Shown here piece by piece: positions 25,162 to 34,263 of a stretch of 64,000 bases of DNA. The stretch spans positions 1,736,001-1,800,000 of the forward strand of contig OZ255707.1 of assembly GCA_965277075.1 (NCBI GenBank). Direction: 5' to 3'. The notes beneath the pieces were generated by a model that saw nothing but the letters and a program-made list of their open reading frames with translations, was not told the DNA's origin and made no database searches. The stretch comes from Lustribacter sp965277075 (GTDB lineage: Bacteria > Vulcanimicrobiota > Vulcanimicrobiia > Vulcanimicrobiales > Vulcanimicrobiaceae). A program made the translations under genes and the position numbers. Positions within the stretch are counted from its first letter, which is position 1; each line of letters begins with the position of its first letter.

Positions 25162-26148
25162 CTAGCGGGAGACGAGCGCCATTCTTGCGAGGTCGGCGAT
25201 GAGCGCCGGCGAGACGTTCGACTGCGCGATTCGCTCGGCGTCGGTGATGGCACCGAGCGCACGTGCAATCTGGGCGGGCTCGCACGGCGGCAGCGCGTCG
25301 AGACGGTAGGCTTGATCCGGCGCGAGCAACGGTGCATCGGTCGAGAGCCGGCGCGCGAGCCAATCGCGCGTCAACGTCTTCACGACGTCGAGGCCGTCAC
25401 CGAGCGTCGCGCGCGTCGCCCAAGCCGAGGCGTCCGCTTCTTCTCCGGCGAGCGTCGCGAAGAACCACCCGATCGCCGCGTCGCGTGTCGTTCCCTCGCC
25501 GTCGAGCAACCCGCGTGCACGCGTCATGCTGCCGGCCGCCGCGGTTGCGACGCGGGCGGCGACGTCCGCTTCGATGCCGTCGCGCGCCAAAAGTCCGGCG
25601 AGCTCGGCATCGGTGAGCGGCGCGAAGGTGACTTCGACTAAGCGCGAACGCACCGTCGGAAGCAGGCGCGTTGCCGACGTCGTCGTGAGCAGTAACAACA
25701 CGTCGCCCGGCGGCTCTTCGAAGAATTTCAGCAGCGCGTTCGCCGCTTCGCGGGTAAACTCGACGTCGCCCAAGATGAAGACGCGTTTCCCGCCGGCATA
25801 TGAGTGCATCGAAAGCTGGCGCACGAGATCGCGCGCCGTCGTCTCTTCGCCGTGAAATCCGCCGCCGTCGCGATCGCCGATCTTCACCTGTCCCTCGGCG
25901 ACGTACAAGTCGGGATGGGTGCCGCTCGCAACCTGCGTGCAGCCGGAGCAGTGCCCGCAGTAGCCGAGTAGCGTCGTCTTAGGCGTGAGGCACAACAACG
26001 ATTGCGCGAGGCGACGTGCGAACGTTTTTTTGCCGACACCGGGCGCCCCGGTGAACACGTACCCGTGCGAGAGCGCCTCGGGGGTGAGGTGCTCGAAGAG
26101 CCGGCGCGGTCCGGCAGCCCCGGCGACGTCGAACCGGCCGTCGATCAT
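25162..26148 (-). CDS. holB: DNA polymerase III delta-prime-type clamp-loader subunit
   Basis: A 328-residue AAA+ clamp-loader protein. The Walker A motif TGAPGVGKKTF is at residues 33-43 and the zinc-binding cysteines are C53 and C64/C67/C70 (YCGHCSGC). FILGDVEFTREAANALLKFFEEPP is the sensor/helix region typical of delta-prime, followed by LLLLTTTSATRLLPTVRSR. It starts at ATG 26148 in an ATGA overlap with the tmk stop. The tmk-holB order is conserved in many bacteria, which supports both calls. Confidence 0.92.
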   Translation of the reverse strand: MIDGRFDVAGAAGPRRLFEHLTPEALSHGYVFTGAPGVGKKTFARRLAQSLLCLTPKTTLLGYCGHCSGCTQVASGTHPDLYVAEGQVKIGDRDGGGFHGEETTARDLVRQLSMHSYAGGKRVFILGDVEFTREAANALLKFFEEPPGDVLLLLTTTSATRLLPTVRSRLVEVTFAPLTDAELAGLLARDGIEADVAARVATAAAGSMTRARGLLDGEGTTRDAAIGWFFATLAGEEADASAWATRATLGDGLDVVKTLTRDWLARRLSTDAPLLAPDQAYRLDALPPCEPAQIARALGAITDAERIAQSNVSPALIADLARMALVSR

Positions 26149-26765
26149 TTGGCCACGGTCGCGCGGCGGTCGTCGAGCGCGGCGAGCACCTCCGCGCGAA
26201 CCTCGGCCGCCGGCCGGGTCGCGTCGACCACGACATAACGATGGTGGAAGCGGACCGCGAGATCGTGATAGCCGGTGCGAACGCGCTCGTGGAACGCCAC
26301 GTCCTCGCGCTCGAAACGATCGGCATCGCCGCGCGCGGCAACGCGCGCAAGGGACAATTCGGCAGGTATGTCGAGCAGCACGGTCAGGTCCGGCGCGATC
26401 CGGCTCGTCGCGAGCATCGAGAGGTTCAGCAGCATTTCGATGTCGAGACCGCGCCCGTACCCCTGGTAGGCGATCGTCGCGTCGAAAAAGCGATCGCAGA
26501 GAATCGTGACGCCGCTGCGGGCGGCCGGGGCGATCACCTCGGCGACGTGTTGCGCGCGCTCGGCGCTGATGAGCAGAGCCTCGGCCAACGGGTCGATCGT
26601 CGTTGCGGGATCGATCCAGATTTGGCGAATACGGTTGCCGAGTGGCGTGCCCCCGGGCTCGCGCGTAACGAGGACGTTTTCGCCGCGAAACCGTAGGTCG
26701 TCGTTCAATCCGGCGATGAGCGTCGACTTTCCGGCGGCTTCAATGCCCTCGAACGTAATGAACAT
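26145..26765 (-). CDS. tmk: Thymidylate kinase
   Basis: A 206-residue kinase that phosphorylates dTMP to dTDP. Walker A FEGIEAAGKST is at residues 5-15, the DR(Y/F) signature appears as LCDRFFDATIAYQGYGRGLD, and TREPGGTPLGNRIR is the nucleoside-binding loop. The frame is open for 27 more codons upstream, but family homology begins exactly at ATG 26765. It is divergent from the PilZ gene with 46 bases between the two starts, and coupled to holB by an ATGA overlap. Confidence 0.95.
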   Translation of the reverse strand: MFITFEGIEAAGKSTLIAGLNDDLRFRGENVLVTREPGGTPLGNRIRQIWIDPATTIDPLAEALLISAERAQHVAEVIAPAARSGVTILCDRFFDATIAYQGYGRGLDIEMLLNLSMLATSRIAPDLTVLLDIPAELSLARVAARGDADRFEREDVAFHERVRTGYHDLAVRFHHRYVVVDATRPAAEVRAEVLAALDDRRATVAK

Positions 26766-26811
26766 CGCCCACGGCTTCGTCGTCGATCGGTCCGGCTCCG
26801 GGAGAGCGTTT

Positions 26812-27465
26812 TTGTTCAACGAGCTGACTAAGCTATTCAGCACCAAGCAAAAAGAGCGCCGTCACTCGCCTCGTAAGAAGGTCCGATTCAACCTGCAGTG
26901 GATCAAGGGTCCGGCCGAATACGTGCCCGGCATCGTCACCGAGATGTCACTCAACGGGATGCTCTTCGCGACGAAGAGCGCGCCGCCGGACAAGCAGTTC
27001 GACGTCGTCCTCGACATCGGCACTCGCAAAGTGCGGTTGCGGTTGAACGTCGCGCGCAGCGGTACGGTGCCGCGCGGCGGCGAGATGTGGTCGGTCCTCG
27101 GCTGCAGCTTCAGCGGCGTCGCCGCCGACGATTACGATGCGATCGTGCGCGTGCTCAAAGACATGGGCGAGGTCGGGAACAAGGCGCAAGCCGAACTCGC
27201 CGCGATCGACAAAACCGACGACGCGTATCGCATGCTGCCGATGAAAGTGCAGCAGCGCGTGCTCGAAGCGCTCGTCCGTGCCGGGCGGCTCGATATGCCG
27301 CAGCCCAATGTGCAACCGCTGCTCCGCATGACGAATCTCGGCGTGCAATCCGGCAAGCAGCGTCTGGCCGTTCACAGCCGCATTCCCGGCGGCGTCGACG
27401 GACCCCAGGCCTTCGATTCGGTGCTCGCGATCGACGAAGGCGGAGCCGTCAAACTCGAGAGTTAG
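26812..27465 (+). CDS. PilZ-domain protein (putative c-di-GMP receptor)
   Basis: A 217-residue soluble protein. Residues about 15-115 form a PilZ domain: the c-di-GMP arginine motif RRHSPRKKV (R17-x3-R21) followed by the D/N-x-S-x2-G-type EMSLNGMLF. The C-terminal 100 residues are helical and unrecognised. TTG start preceded by GGGAGAG six bases upstream; the earlier frame overlaps the divergent tmk gene. It should change partner behaviour when c-di-GMP rises, for example motility or glycan secretion, but no partner is adjacent. The stop overlaps the stop of the opposing membrane protein in the tetranucleotide TTAG. Confidence 0.85.
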   Translation: MFNELTKLFSTKQKERRHSPRKKVRFNLQWIKGPAEYVPGIVTEMSLNGMLFATKSAPPDKQFDVVLDIGTRKVRLRLNVARSGTVPRGGEMWSVLGCSFSGVAADDYDAIVRVLKDMGEVGNKAQAELAAIDKTDDAYRMLPMKVQQRVLEALVRAGRLDMPQPNVQPLLRMTNLGVQSGKQRLAVHSRIPGGVDGPQAFDSVLAIDEGGAVKLES

Positions 27466-28808
27466 CGTCCCTCCGGCGCGACGATTCGACGGTACGTCGC
27501 GCCTGCGTCGCGAGCGATTTGCGTGTCTGAGAAATCCCAAATTCGGCCGAGATGCGTATCGACGTCGGACGGCGTCCCGCTCCACTTCCCGTCGGCTTCG
27601 CCGTTTGCGCCCGCGAACTGCACGCCGACGCCCCACACGGCGGCGACGGCAATTCCCGCGAGCGCGATGCGGCGCGCGGTGCGCCGTTCGCGCCGCCGCG
27701 CAAGCAACGACGTCACGACCGGCGCGAGCAGCAACACGACGACCGCATCGAGATCGGTCAGGAATCGCGGTCCGAAGCTCGATCCGCCCCACCACTGCGT
27801 GTAGAATGCGTAGCTGACGGCGAGCAACAGACCGGCGATGCCCAGCAGCGCCAACAACGTTCCGCGGTGATCGCCGCTACGCGCGGCGATCACCGCACCG
27901 AACGGTGCGGCAAGCGCCAGGGGCAGATACACGAAGAACCCTTTACTCGGCGAGATCGCGAGCGCCGCCAACGCGCCCCACACATCGGCCGACGCGCGAT
28001 ATGTCGCCGCGTCTCCCGCGTAGCCGCCGACGACCGAATGGAAGTTGACGACGTTCCACGCAATGCCGGGAGCGGCTCCGGCGCCGAGCGCAACGGCAAA
28101 GGCGGCTCGATCGCGCCGCTGCGTCGCCAACACCCATCCGAGTGCCGCGAGCGTGAAGAACAGCGCCGTCGGCCGCACGACCGTCAAAAAGCCCGCCGCG
28201 ATGCCGCCCACAACGAAGAGCATCGTTCGATTCGTGCGCTCGGCGCGGACGAGCGAAAACGTCATCGCCAAAAGGACGAGATTGACGGGCCCGTGCTGCC
28301 ACAACGCTTGGGAGCCGATCGTCCACATCGACGTTCCGAACGCGAACACCGCCGTAAGCAGCAGCGCGACGGGCACCGGAGCGAACTCACAAAGACACCA
28401 GAACATCAGGACCGCCGCCAGCGCCGCGATGACGCCGGCGGCCGTCTTCTCGTCGTGCAGCCGCTGCCGCTCGAACGCGATCGAGGTCAGCGCGAGCGGC
28501 CGATGTTGCACGTGCGCGAGCGCATCCAATGCCAGATCGACCGGCGCGGCAACGATCGCCGTACCGATCGGAAAGATGGATTGGCGCTGTCCCGCCGGCG
28601 TCTGCGTGAAGATGTAGCCGGCTCCGAGCCGATCGAAATAGCCGCCGGTGAAATTATCGAAATCGAGCCGGTGATTCTCGAGCAAGTTGAGCACGAGCAG
28701 CGAGTTGGGCGCGCTGTCATAGCTGTAGACGTACTGATCGCCGTTCGACCCGTACACGAAAAACGCCGCGATGAAGATCGCGGCGCTCACGAGTGCGTTC
28801 CGGAGCAC
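27462..28808 (-). CDS. GT39-like polytopic membrane glycosyltransferase
   Basis: A 448-residue protein with about eleven membrane segments. After helix 1 it has a loop YVYSYDSAPNSLLVLNLLEN, with the acidic residues that GT-C enzymes place before the lipid-sugar donor, and later SMWTIGSQALWQHGP and YTQWWGGSSFGPRFLTDLD, which occur in PMT/ArnT-like proteins. It probably transfers a sugar from a polyprenyl carrier on the periplasmic face, substrate unknown. It starts five bases after the R3H-AAA gene. The tail overlaps the PilZ gene by four bases. Confidence 0.72.
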   Translation of the reverse strand: MLRNALVSAAIFIAAFFVYGSNGDQYVYSYDSAPNSLLVLNLLENHRLDFDNFTGGYFDRLGAGYIFTQTPAGQRQSIFPIGTAIVAAPVDLALDALAHVQHRPLALTSIAFERQRLHDEKTAAGVIAALAAVLMFWCLCEFAPVPVALLLTAVFAFGTSMWTIGSQALWQHGPVNLVLLAMTFSLVRAERTNRTMLFVVGGIAAGFLTVVRPTALFFTLAALGWVLATQRRDRAAFAVALGAGAAPGIAWNVVNFHSVVGGYAGDAATYRASADVWGALAALAISPSKGFFVYLPLALAAPFGAVIAARSGDHRGTLLALLGIAGLLLAVSYAFYTQWWGGSSFGPRFLTDLDAVVVLLLAPVVTSLLARRRERRTARRIALAGIAVAAVWGVGVQFAGANGEADGKWSGTPSDVDTHLGRIWDFSDTQIARDAGATYRRIVAPEGR

Positions 28809-28813
28809 GAGCT

Positions 28814-30391
28814 CTACCCTTCGGTTTTGAAGATCCGTACGCGTCGATTCGGTTCGAGGCCCGTGCTGCGCGACTGCAGACGGTACCGTTCGGCCAGTTG
28901 ATGTTGTTGGCGGCGGACATACGAGGTCTGCGGTGAGAGCTCGACCGCGCGGCTGTCGAGCAACACCGCGTAGACGGCTTCCTCGGCCTCACGCATCGCG
29001 ATCTCTTCGACGTCGAGCGTCGGCAGGTTGAAGACGTCCTTGAGCGCGGACTGGATCTGCGTCGTCGTGTTGGTCTTGATCGAGTAGATCGGTACGTTCT
29101 CCGCTGCGATCGCCTTGAGCCGTTCCGACTCTTTGCGTTCGAGCGTCTTCAGCGTCACGACGACGTCGGCGTCGTCCCACTTCCGCGCAATCGTTGCGTT
29201 GACGCGCAAGTTCTGGATTGCGCGTTCGATCTTGTTGCGCGAGACGCCGTAGGGAAAGATCATCAACGGCTTGTCGGTATCGCCGACGGCCTCGCCGTTG
29301 GGACCGAAGAGCATCTCATCTTCGCGTTGCGTGCGGGGCTGCGCGGTGATTTCGGCGACCGTTACCGCGGCGGGATCGGCTTCTTGCACCACGTCGAACG
29401 TGCCGCTTTTGGTGCGTTGCCGAACTTCCGGTTGCGGCGAATAGCCGCGCAGCAGCGCGTCGACGACTTCACCGACGTTCTGATGAATGGCCAGCCGGTC
29501 GCGGTCTTGAATCTCGATGAGCACGTCGAACGTCGGAGGCGCTTTGCGTTCGAGCACCGTCTTGCGCGTACCGCGGCGGCGCGCTTCTTCGTCCGAGAGC
29601 GTCACGGCGCTGATACCGCCCATCAGGTCGGCCAGCGTGGGGTTCATCAGCAGATTTTCAAGCGTTTGTCCGTGCGCCGTCCCGATGAGTTGTACGCCGC
29701 GTTCGGCGATCGTGCGAGCCGCGGTTGATTCGGCCTCGGTACCGATCTCGTCGATGACGATTACTTGCGGCATGTGGTTTTCGACTGCTTCGATCATCAC
29801 GCTATGCTGCTGCGCCGGAACAGCGACCGGCATACGCCGCGCGTGACCGATGCCGGGATGGGGAACATCTCCGTCGCCGGCGATCTCGTTGGACGTGTCG
29901 ACGATAACGACGCGTTTACGATCTTCGCTCAAGACGCGCGCGCATTCGCGCAGCATCGTCGTTTTGCCGACACCCGGCCGCCCCAGCAGGCAAATCGATT
30001 TTCCGCTCCGGATAACGTCGAGAATGATGTCGATCGTGCCGTAAATCGCCCGGCCCACGCGACACGTCAACCCGACGATGGCGCCGGTGCGATTGCGTAT
30101 CGCGCTGATGCGGTGCAAGGTCTGTTCGATTCCCGCCCGATTGTCGCCGCCGAACGGCGAGAGCCGCGAGACAACCGCTTCGATGTCTTCGCGCGTTACC
30201 GCATGATCGGTAAGAAACACGAAGTCGTCTTCAAACCGCGCTTCCGGCCTGCGACCTAAGTCGAGTACAACTTCGATGACGCTGTCGACATTTGGTAGCC
30301 TGACGAGCGCCTGGCGGATCGGGAGGGGGAAGATATCGAGGAGCTGCGTCAGCTCCCAATTGGGCACGAGGGACTCGGCGTGAACAGCCAA
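28814..30391 (-). CDS. R3H-domain AAA ATPase (Ycf45/SpoIIIAA-like)
   Basis: A 525-residue protein. Residues 1-110 are a helical N-domain, then a RecA-like ATPase core with Walker A GRPGVGKTTM (137-146), a DTSNEIAGDGD loop, Walker B VIVIDEIGTEAE (about 210-221) and GTAHGQTLENLL. The last part carries a PLMIFPYGVSRNKIERAIQNL block and a C-terminal R3H region (VAEEAVYAVL-DSRAVELSPQ type, then RLQSRSTGLEPNRRVRIF) that binds single-stranded nucleic acid. This family is widespread in cyanobacteria and Firmicutes; its cellular role is not settled. Confidence 0.88.
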   Translation of the reverse strand: MAVHAESLVPNWELTQLLDIFPLPIRQALVRLPNVDSVIEVVLDLGRRPEARFEDDFVFLTDHAVTREDIEAVVSRLSPFGGDNRAGIEQTLHRISAIRNRTGAIVGLTCRVGRAIYGTIDIILDVIRSGKSICLLGRPGVGKTTMLRECARVLSEDRKRVVIVDTSNEIAGDGDVPHPGIGHARRMPVAVPAQQHSVMIEAVENHMPQVIVIDEIGTEAESTAARTIAERGVQLIGTAHGQTLENLLMNPTLADLMGGISAVTLSDEEARRRGTRKTVLERKAPPTFDVLIEIQDRDRLAIHQNVGEVVDALLRGYSPQPEVRQRTKSGTFDVVQEADPAAVTVAEITAQPRTQREDEMLFGPNGEAVGDTDKPLMIFPYGVSRNKIERAIQNLRVNATIARKWDDADVVVTLKTLERKESERLKAIAAENVPIYSIKTNTTTQIQSALKDVFNLPTLDVEEIAMREAEEAVYAVLLDSRAVELSPQTSYVRRQQHQLAERYRLQSRSTGLEPNRRVRIFKTEG

Positions 30392-30497
30392 CTTCCATCC
30401 TCAATTGTCTGTGTTGTTCGCAGACATCGATCGGCGCGACCGGGCCGTCGCGGCCCTGCGACGGATTGAAGCCTTCGTGGATGCCGCTCGCTTACCT

Positions 30498-33400
30498 TTA
30501 CGGTTTGACGGGGTTTGCTACACGTTCGTACCCGGAAATTGCTTGCACGTTTCCGTTCCGCGGATGCGTCGTTCGTCCGCGGATACGATCGCGCAGCGCG
30601 GCGATCGCGACGTAGATTACCGGGACGAAAATCAGATTGAGCACCGTCGAGACGATCATGCCGCCGAACACGGCCGTTCCCAGCGAATTGCGGCTCGCGC
30701 TTCCCGCGCCGGTCGCCCAGGTGAGCGGCAAGATGCCGAAGATGAAGGCCAGCGACGTCATGATGATCGGACGCAAACGCGTTTCGGCGGCGCGCGCAAC
30801 CGACTCCGCGGCGCTCATCCCCGTCTTGCGCAGTTGGTTTGCGAACTCGACGATCAGGATCGCGTTCTTACTCGCGAGACCGATCAGCATCACGAGCCCG
30901 ACCTGCACGAACACGTCGCTGGGGAGGCCGCGCAAACCAATCGCGGCGAGCGCGCCGAGCAGCGCCAGCGGCACCGAGAGCAGGATGACGAACGGATCCC
31001 AGAAGTTTTCGTATTGCGCGGCAAGGACGAGAAACACAAACACGATGCCTAATCCGAATACCAGTGCCGCGAGATTACCGCCTTCGATTTGATCGCGCGT
31101 CAGACCGAACCACGCGTAACTCATCCCGGCCGGCAATTTGTCGGCCGCGAGGCGCTGCATCGCGGCGATCATATCGCCCGAGCCGACACCCGGAGCCGGA
31201 GCCCCGTCGATCTCGATGGAGCGTGCGAGATTGAAATGCGTTATTTCGGTCGGTACTTTTTCGCTCGACGTCGTCAGCAATCCCGAGAGCGGGATCATAC
31301 CGCCTTCGGGTGACCGGACATACATCGAGGACAATCCCTCGATGCCCGTACGATAGGGCGCGTCGGCTTGCACGTAGACGCGATACGAGCGATTCTTGAA
31401 GTCGAAGTCGTTAACATACTGCGAGCCTTCGAAAACGCCGAGTGTCTGCGAAATCGTACCGAAAGGTATACCGAGCGCTTCGGTCTTATCGCGTTCGACG
31501 CTCAAGCGGTACTGCGGCGAATCCGACCGAAACGACGTGAACGCTCCGGCAAAATGCGGATCCGCGTTGATCGCACCGATCAAGCTGCGCGCAGCGGCCG
31601 TCGAGGAGGCAAACCCCGCATCGTTTTGGTCGAGCACTTGGAATTGAAAGCCGCCGAAATTTCCGATGCCCTGCACGGACGGCGGATTGAACGCGAATGC
31701 TTGCGCTTCGGGGTCCGATCCGACGATCGGATACAGCCGCGCTAAGATCGCCTTGAACGTATGCGAGGGACCACGCCGCTCCGACCACGGACGCAACGGC
31801 AAGAAGATGACACCCCGGTTTGAAGCGCTGCCGGTGAACCCGAATCCGTCGAGCAGAAAGACGCCTTCCGCTTCAGGAATCGCCGCGCGAATTCGCTGTG
31901 CGAGCCGCGCCGACGCGCGTTGCTCGAAATCGGCCGACGTTCCGATCGGCGTCTGCAACACGACGATCAGATAGCCTTGATCTTCATCCGGAATGAACGC
32001 CGTGGGAGTGCGCGAGTAGGTGAGCACCGTCGCCGCCAGCGCCACGAGGAAGAAGCCGAGGACCGCGACACGCGCGCGAAAGAGCACGGGCAAAAATGCG
32101 TGATACATCCTGCGCACGTTGGCAATCGCCCAATTGATGAAGCGAAAGACCGGCATCGTCGGCGCGTGTTCGGCGCCGAGCAAGAGCGCGGAAAGCGGCG
32201 GGGCGAGCGTGAGCGCGGTGAAAAGCGAGATGGAGATCGAGCACGCGATGGTCACCGCAAACTGCTTGTAGAGCAGGCCGGTCGAACCCGGAAAGAACGC
32301 GACCGGAACGAACACCGCGAGCAGCACGAGCGACGTCGCGATGACGGCGCCCGATATCTCGTGCATCGCCTCCTGCGCCGCGGCGAACGGCTCCATCTTT
32401 TTCTCTTGCACGAACCGTGCGATGTTCTCGATAACGACGATCGCGTCATCGACGACGAGCCCGGTTGCGAGGGTGAGGCCGAAGAGCGTAAGGGTATTGA
32501 TCGAAAAACCGAGCACTTTCATCAGTGCAAAGGTACCGATTAGGGAGACCGGGATCGTAATCATCGGCACGAGCGTCATCTTCGCGTTCTGAAGAAACGC
32601 GTAGATCACCAGAACGACGAGGATGATCGCGATCGCCAGGGTGATCGCAACTTCTTTGATCGACTCGCGAACGAACAACGTGGCGTCGAACGGAATCGCA
32701 TACGAAACGCCGGCCGGAAATGTTTTCGACATCTCCGCGACGCGGGCGCGGACATGCGTTGCGACGTCGAGCGCATTCGCTCCCGGGGCTTGCACCACGG
32801 CAAAACCGACGCAATTGTTACCATTCCAGTGCGCCGCATTCGTGTAATCTTCGGCGCCCAGCTCGACGCGGCCGATGTCCGACACGCGGATATGGCCGCC
32901 GTTCGGCGTCCGGCGGAGCACGACGTTCGCAAACTCTTCGGGCGTCGTCAACCGGCCCGCGGCGTCGAGCTGCACTTGGTAGAGTTGGTTGCCCGTTGTC
33001 GGCGCAGCGCCGACGGCACCGGCGGCAACTTGCTGATTTTGACTCTGCAGCGCCGTCACGACGTCCGCGACCGTCAAGTTTTCGCTCATCAGCCGGCGCG
33101 GGTCGATCCACAGCCGCATGGCGTACCGGCGCAATCCGAACGTTTGAATGTCGGCGACGCCCGGAATCCGCTTGAGTTCGTCGATGACGTGATGTTCGGT
33201 GAAGTCGCTGAGTTCGCCGGACGAAAGCCGCCCGTCGGCAAGAATGCCGATCCCGAGAATGATCGCGGCGGAAGATTTCTTCACCGAAACGCCCGTCTGC
33301 TGAACGGACTGCGGTAAGCGACCAGTGGCCGTGAGCACCGCGTTTTGCACGTCGGATTGCGCAGCCTCGATATCACGATCGAGGTTGAACGTCGCCGTGA

Positions 33401-33668
33401 TCGTCGATGTTCCGTCGCCGCTGCTGATCGAGGTCATATAGCGCAGACCCTGAACGCCGTTGATTGCTTCCTCAAGCGGTGTCGTGACCGCGCTCTCGAC
33501 CGCCGCCGCGTTCCCGCCGATGTAGGTGGAGCGCACGGTGATCTCCGGCGGCGCAACTTTCGGGTACTGCGAGATGGGCAGCGACGGCAGCGCGACGAGC
33601 CCGGCGATGAGGACCACGAGCGATGCCACGCCGGCGAAGACGGGCCGCTCGAGAAAGAAGCGTGTCAT
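30498..33668 (-). CDS. RND multidrug efflux transporter, AcrB/HAE1 type
   Basis: A 1056-residue inner-membrane pump of full length. It begins MTRFFLERPVFAGVASLVVL (helix 1), has two large periplasmic domains, and carries the proton-relay acidic pair in LATGLVVDDAIVVIENIAR within helix 4. The second half repeats the fold (VLSVPLALLGALAAIGL, LASKNAILIVEFANQLRK). ATG 33668 is preferred over TTG 33677. No membrane-fusion or outer-membrane partner gene is adjacent, so it must borrow these. A MarR gene is divergent, with a 19-base inverted repeat between them, so repression by MarR is likely. Confidence 0.94.
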   Translation of the reverse strand: MTRFFLERPVFAGVASLVVLIAGLVALPSLPISQYPKVAPPEITVRSTYIGGNAAAVESAVTTPLEEAINGVQGLRYMTSISSGDGTSTITATFNLDRDIEAAQSDVQNAVLTATGRLPQSVQQTGVSVKKSSAAIILGIGILADGRLSSGELSDFTEHHVIDELKRIPGVADIQTFGLRRYAMRLWIDPRRLMSENLTVADVVTALQSQNQQVAAGAVGAAPTTGNQLYQVQLDAAGRLTTPEEFANVVLRRTPNGGHIRVSDIGRVELGAEDYTNAAHWNGNNCVGFAVVQAPGANALDVATHVRARVAEMSKTFPAGVSYAIPFDATLFVRESIKEVAITLAIAIILVVLVIYAFLQNAKMTLVPMITIPVSLIGTFALMKVLGFSINTLTLFGLTLATGLVVDDAIVVIENIARFVQEKKMEPFAAAQEAMHEISGAVIATSLVLLAVFVPVAFFPGSTGLLYKQFAVTIACSISISLFTALTLAPPLSALLLGAEHAPTMPVFRFINWAIANVRRMYHAFLPVLFRARVAVLGFFLVALAATVLTYSRTPTAFIPDEDQGYLIVVLQTPIGTSADFEQRASARLAQRIRAAIPEAEGVFLLDGFGFTGSASNRGVIFLPLRPWSERRGPSHTFKAILARLYPIVGSDPEAQAFAFNPPSVQGIGNFGGFQFQVLDQNDAGFASSTAAARSLIGAINADPHFAGAFTSFRSDSPQYRLSVERDKTEALGIPFGTISQTLGVFEGSQYVNDFDFKNRSYRVYVQADAPYRTGIEGLSSMYVRSPEGGMIPLSGLLTTSSEKVPTEITHFNLARSIEIDGAPAPGVGSGDMIAAMQRLAADKLPAGMSYAWFGLTRDQIEGGNLAALVFGLGIVFVFLVLAAQYENFWDPFVILLSVPLALLGALAAIGLRGLPSDVFVQVGLVMLIGLASKNAILIVEFANQLRKTGMSAAESVARAAETRLRPIIMTSLAFIFGILPLTWATGAGSASRNSLGTAVFGGMIVSTVLNLIFVPVIYVAIAALRDRIRGRTTHPRNGNVQAISGYERVANPVKP

Positions 33669-33699
33669 GTATTCCAATGCTGATTGTCACTTTTACCGA

Positions 33700-33718
33700 T
33701 CATCAGTGGTTCTGATGA
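33700..33718. promoter_or_regulatory. Candidate MarR operator between RND pump and marR-type gene
   Basis: A perfect inverted repeat of 7-base arms, TCATCAG (33700-33706) and CTGATGA (33712-33718), with spacer TGGTT. The total of 19 bases and the position 31 bases upstream of the pump ATG and 59 upstream of the regulator ATG fit a MarR dimer site that controls both directions. A GACAAT sequence reading toward the pump nearby could be its -10 element. Confidence 0.6.
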
Positions 33719-33777
33719 ATACGTGCTGCTAGACCGGCCCGACCGGGACCGGGTTGCGCCGAAAAGAAAGAGATCGA

Positions 33778-34263
33778 ATGGTAAAACGAAGCGCCCCAGC
33801 CGAGGATCGCACCGACGCGTGCGGCTATCCGGACGCGCTTCTCACGTGCTCCGACTTCGTGCTCGGTACGCTATCGGGTACGGTCGCGGACATGATCGAA
33901 CGGGCGCTCGCGCCGCTCAACCTGCGACTCCGCCACTATCGGCTCTTACGACTCCTGACCTACGACGGATCGCAGTTGCAAAGCGCCATCGGCCCGGCTC
34001 TCGGGGTCGACCGAACGACGGTCGTCGCGCTCGTCGATCAACTCGAAGCCGCCAAGCTCGCGAAACGTCTTCGGTCGACCGACGACCGGCGCGCGTATCG
34101 CGTCGCGATCACGGCCAAAGGCCGGCGTACCGTCGAAAAGGCAGCCGCTCTCGTCAACGTGGTCGAGCAGAATATCTACGCCCCGTTGACGCTGGACGAA
34201 CGCGAGAAGCTGCGTTACCTTTCGACGCGTCTCTTAGGCGGCATCAGCGCAATCAAAGCGTGA
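33778..34263 (+). CDS. MarR-family transcriptional regulator
   Basis: A 161-residue winged-helix protein. The DNA-binding core reads LRLRHYRLLRLLTYDGSQLQ, SAIGPALGVDRTTVVALVDQLEAAKLAKRL, then the wing RSTDDRRAYRVAITAKGRRTVE, followed by the long dimerisation helix. MarR proteins bind palindromes as dimers and release on ligand binding. It is divergent from the RND pump and is most likely its repressor. ATG 33778 follows a purine-rich AAAGAGA stretch; TTG 33754 would add eight basic residues. The 3' end overlaps the opposing LuxR-type gene by 11 bases. Confidence 0.9.
   Translation: MVKRSAPAEDRTDACGYPDALLTCSDFVLGTLSGTVADMIERALAPLNLRLRHYRLLRLLTYDGSQLQSAIGPALGVDRTTVVALVDQLEAAKLAKRLRSTDDRRAYRVAITAKGRRTVEKAAALVNVVEQNIYAPLTLDEREKLRYLSTRLLGGISAIKA

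Noticed and set aside
27552..28901. A 449-codon plus-strand open frame
   Set aside because: Antisense to the GT39-like gene; Arg/Gln-rich without motifs.
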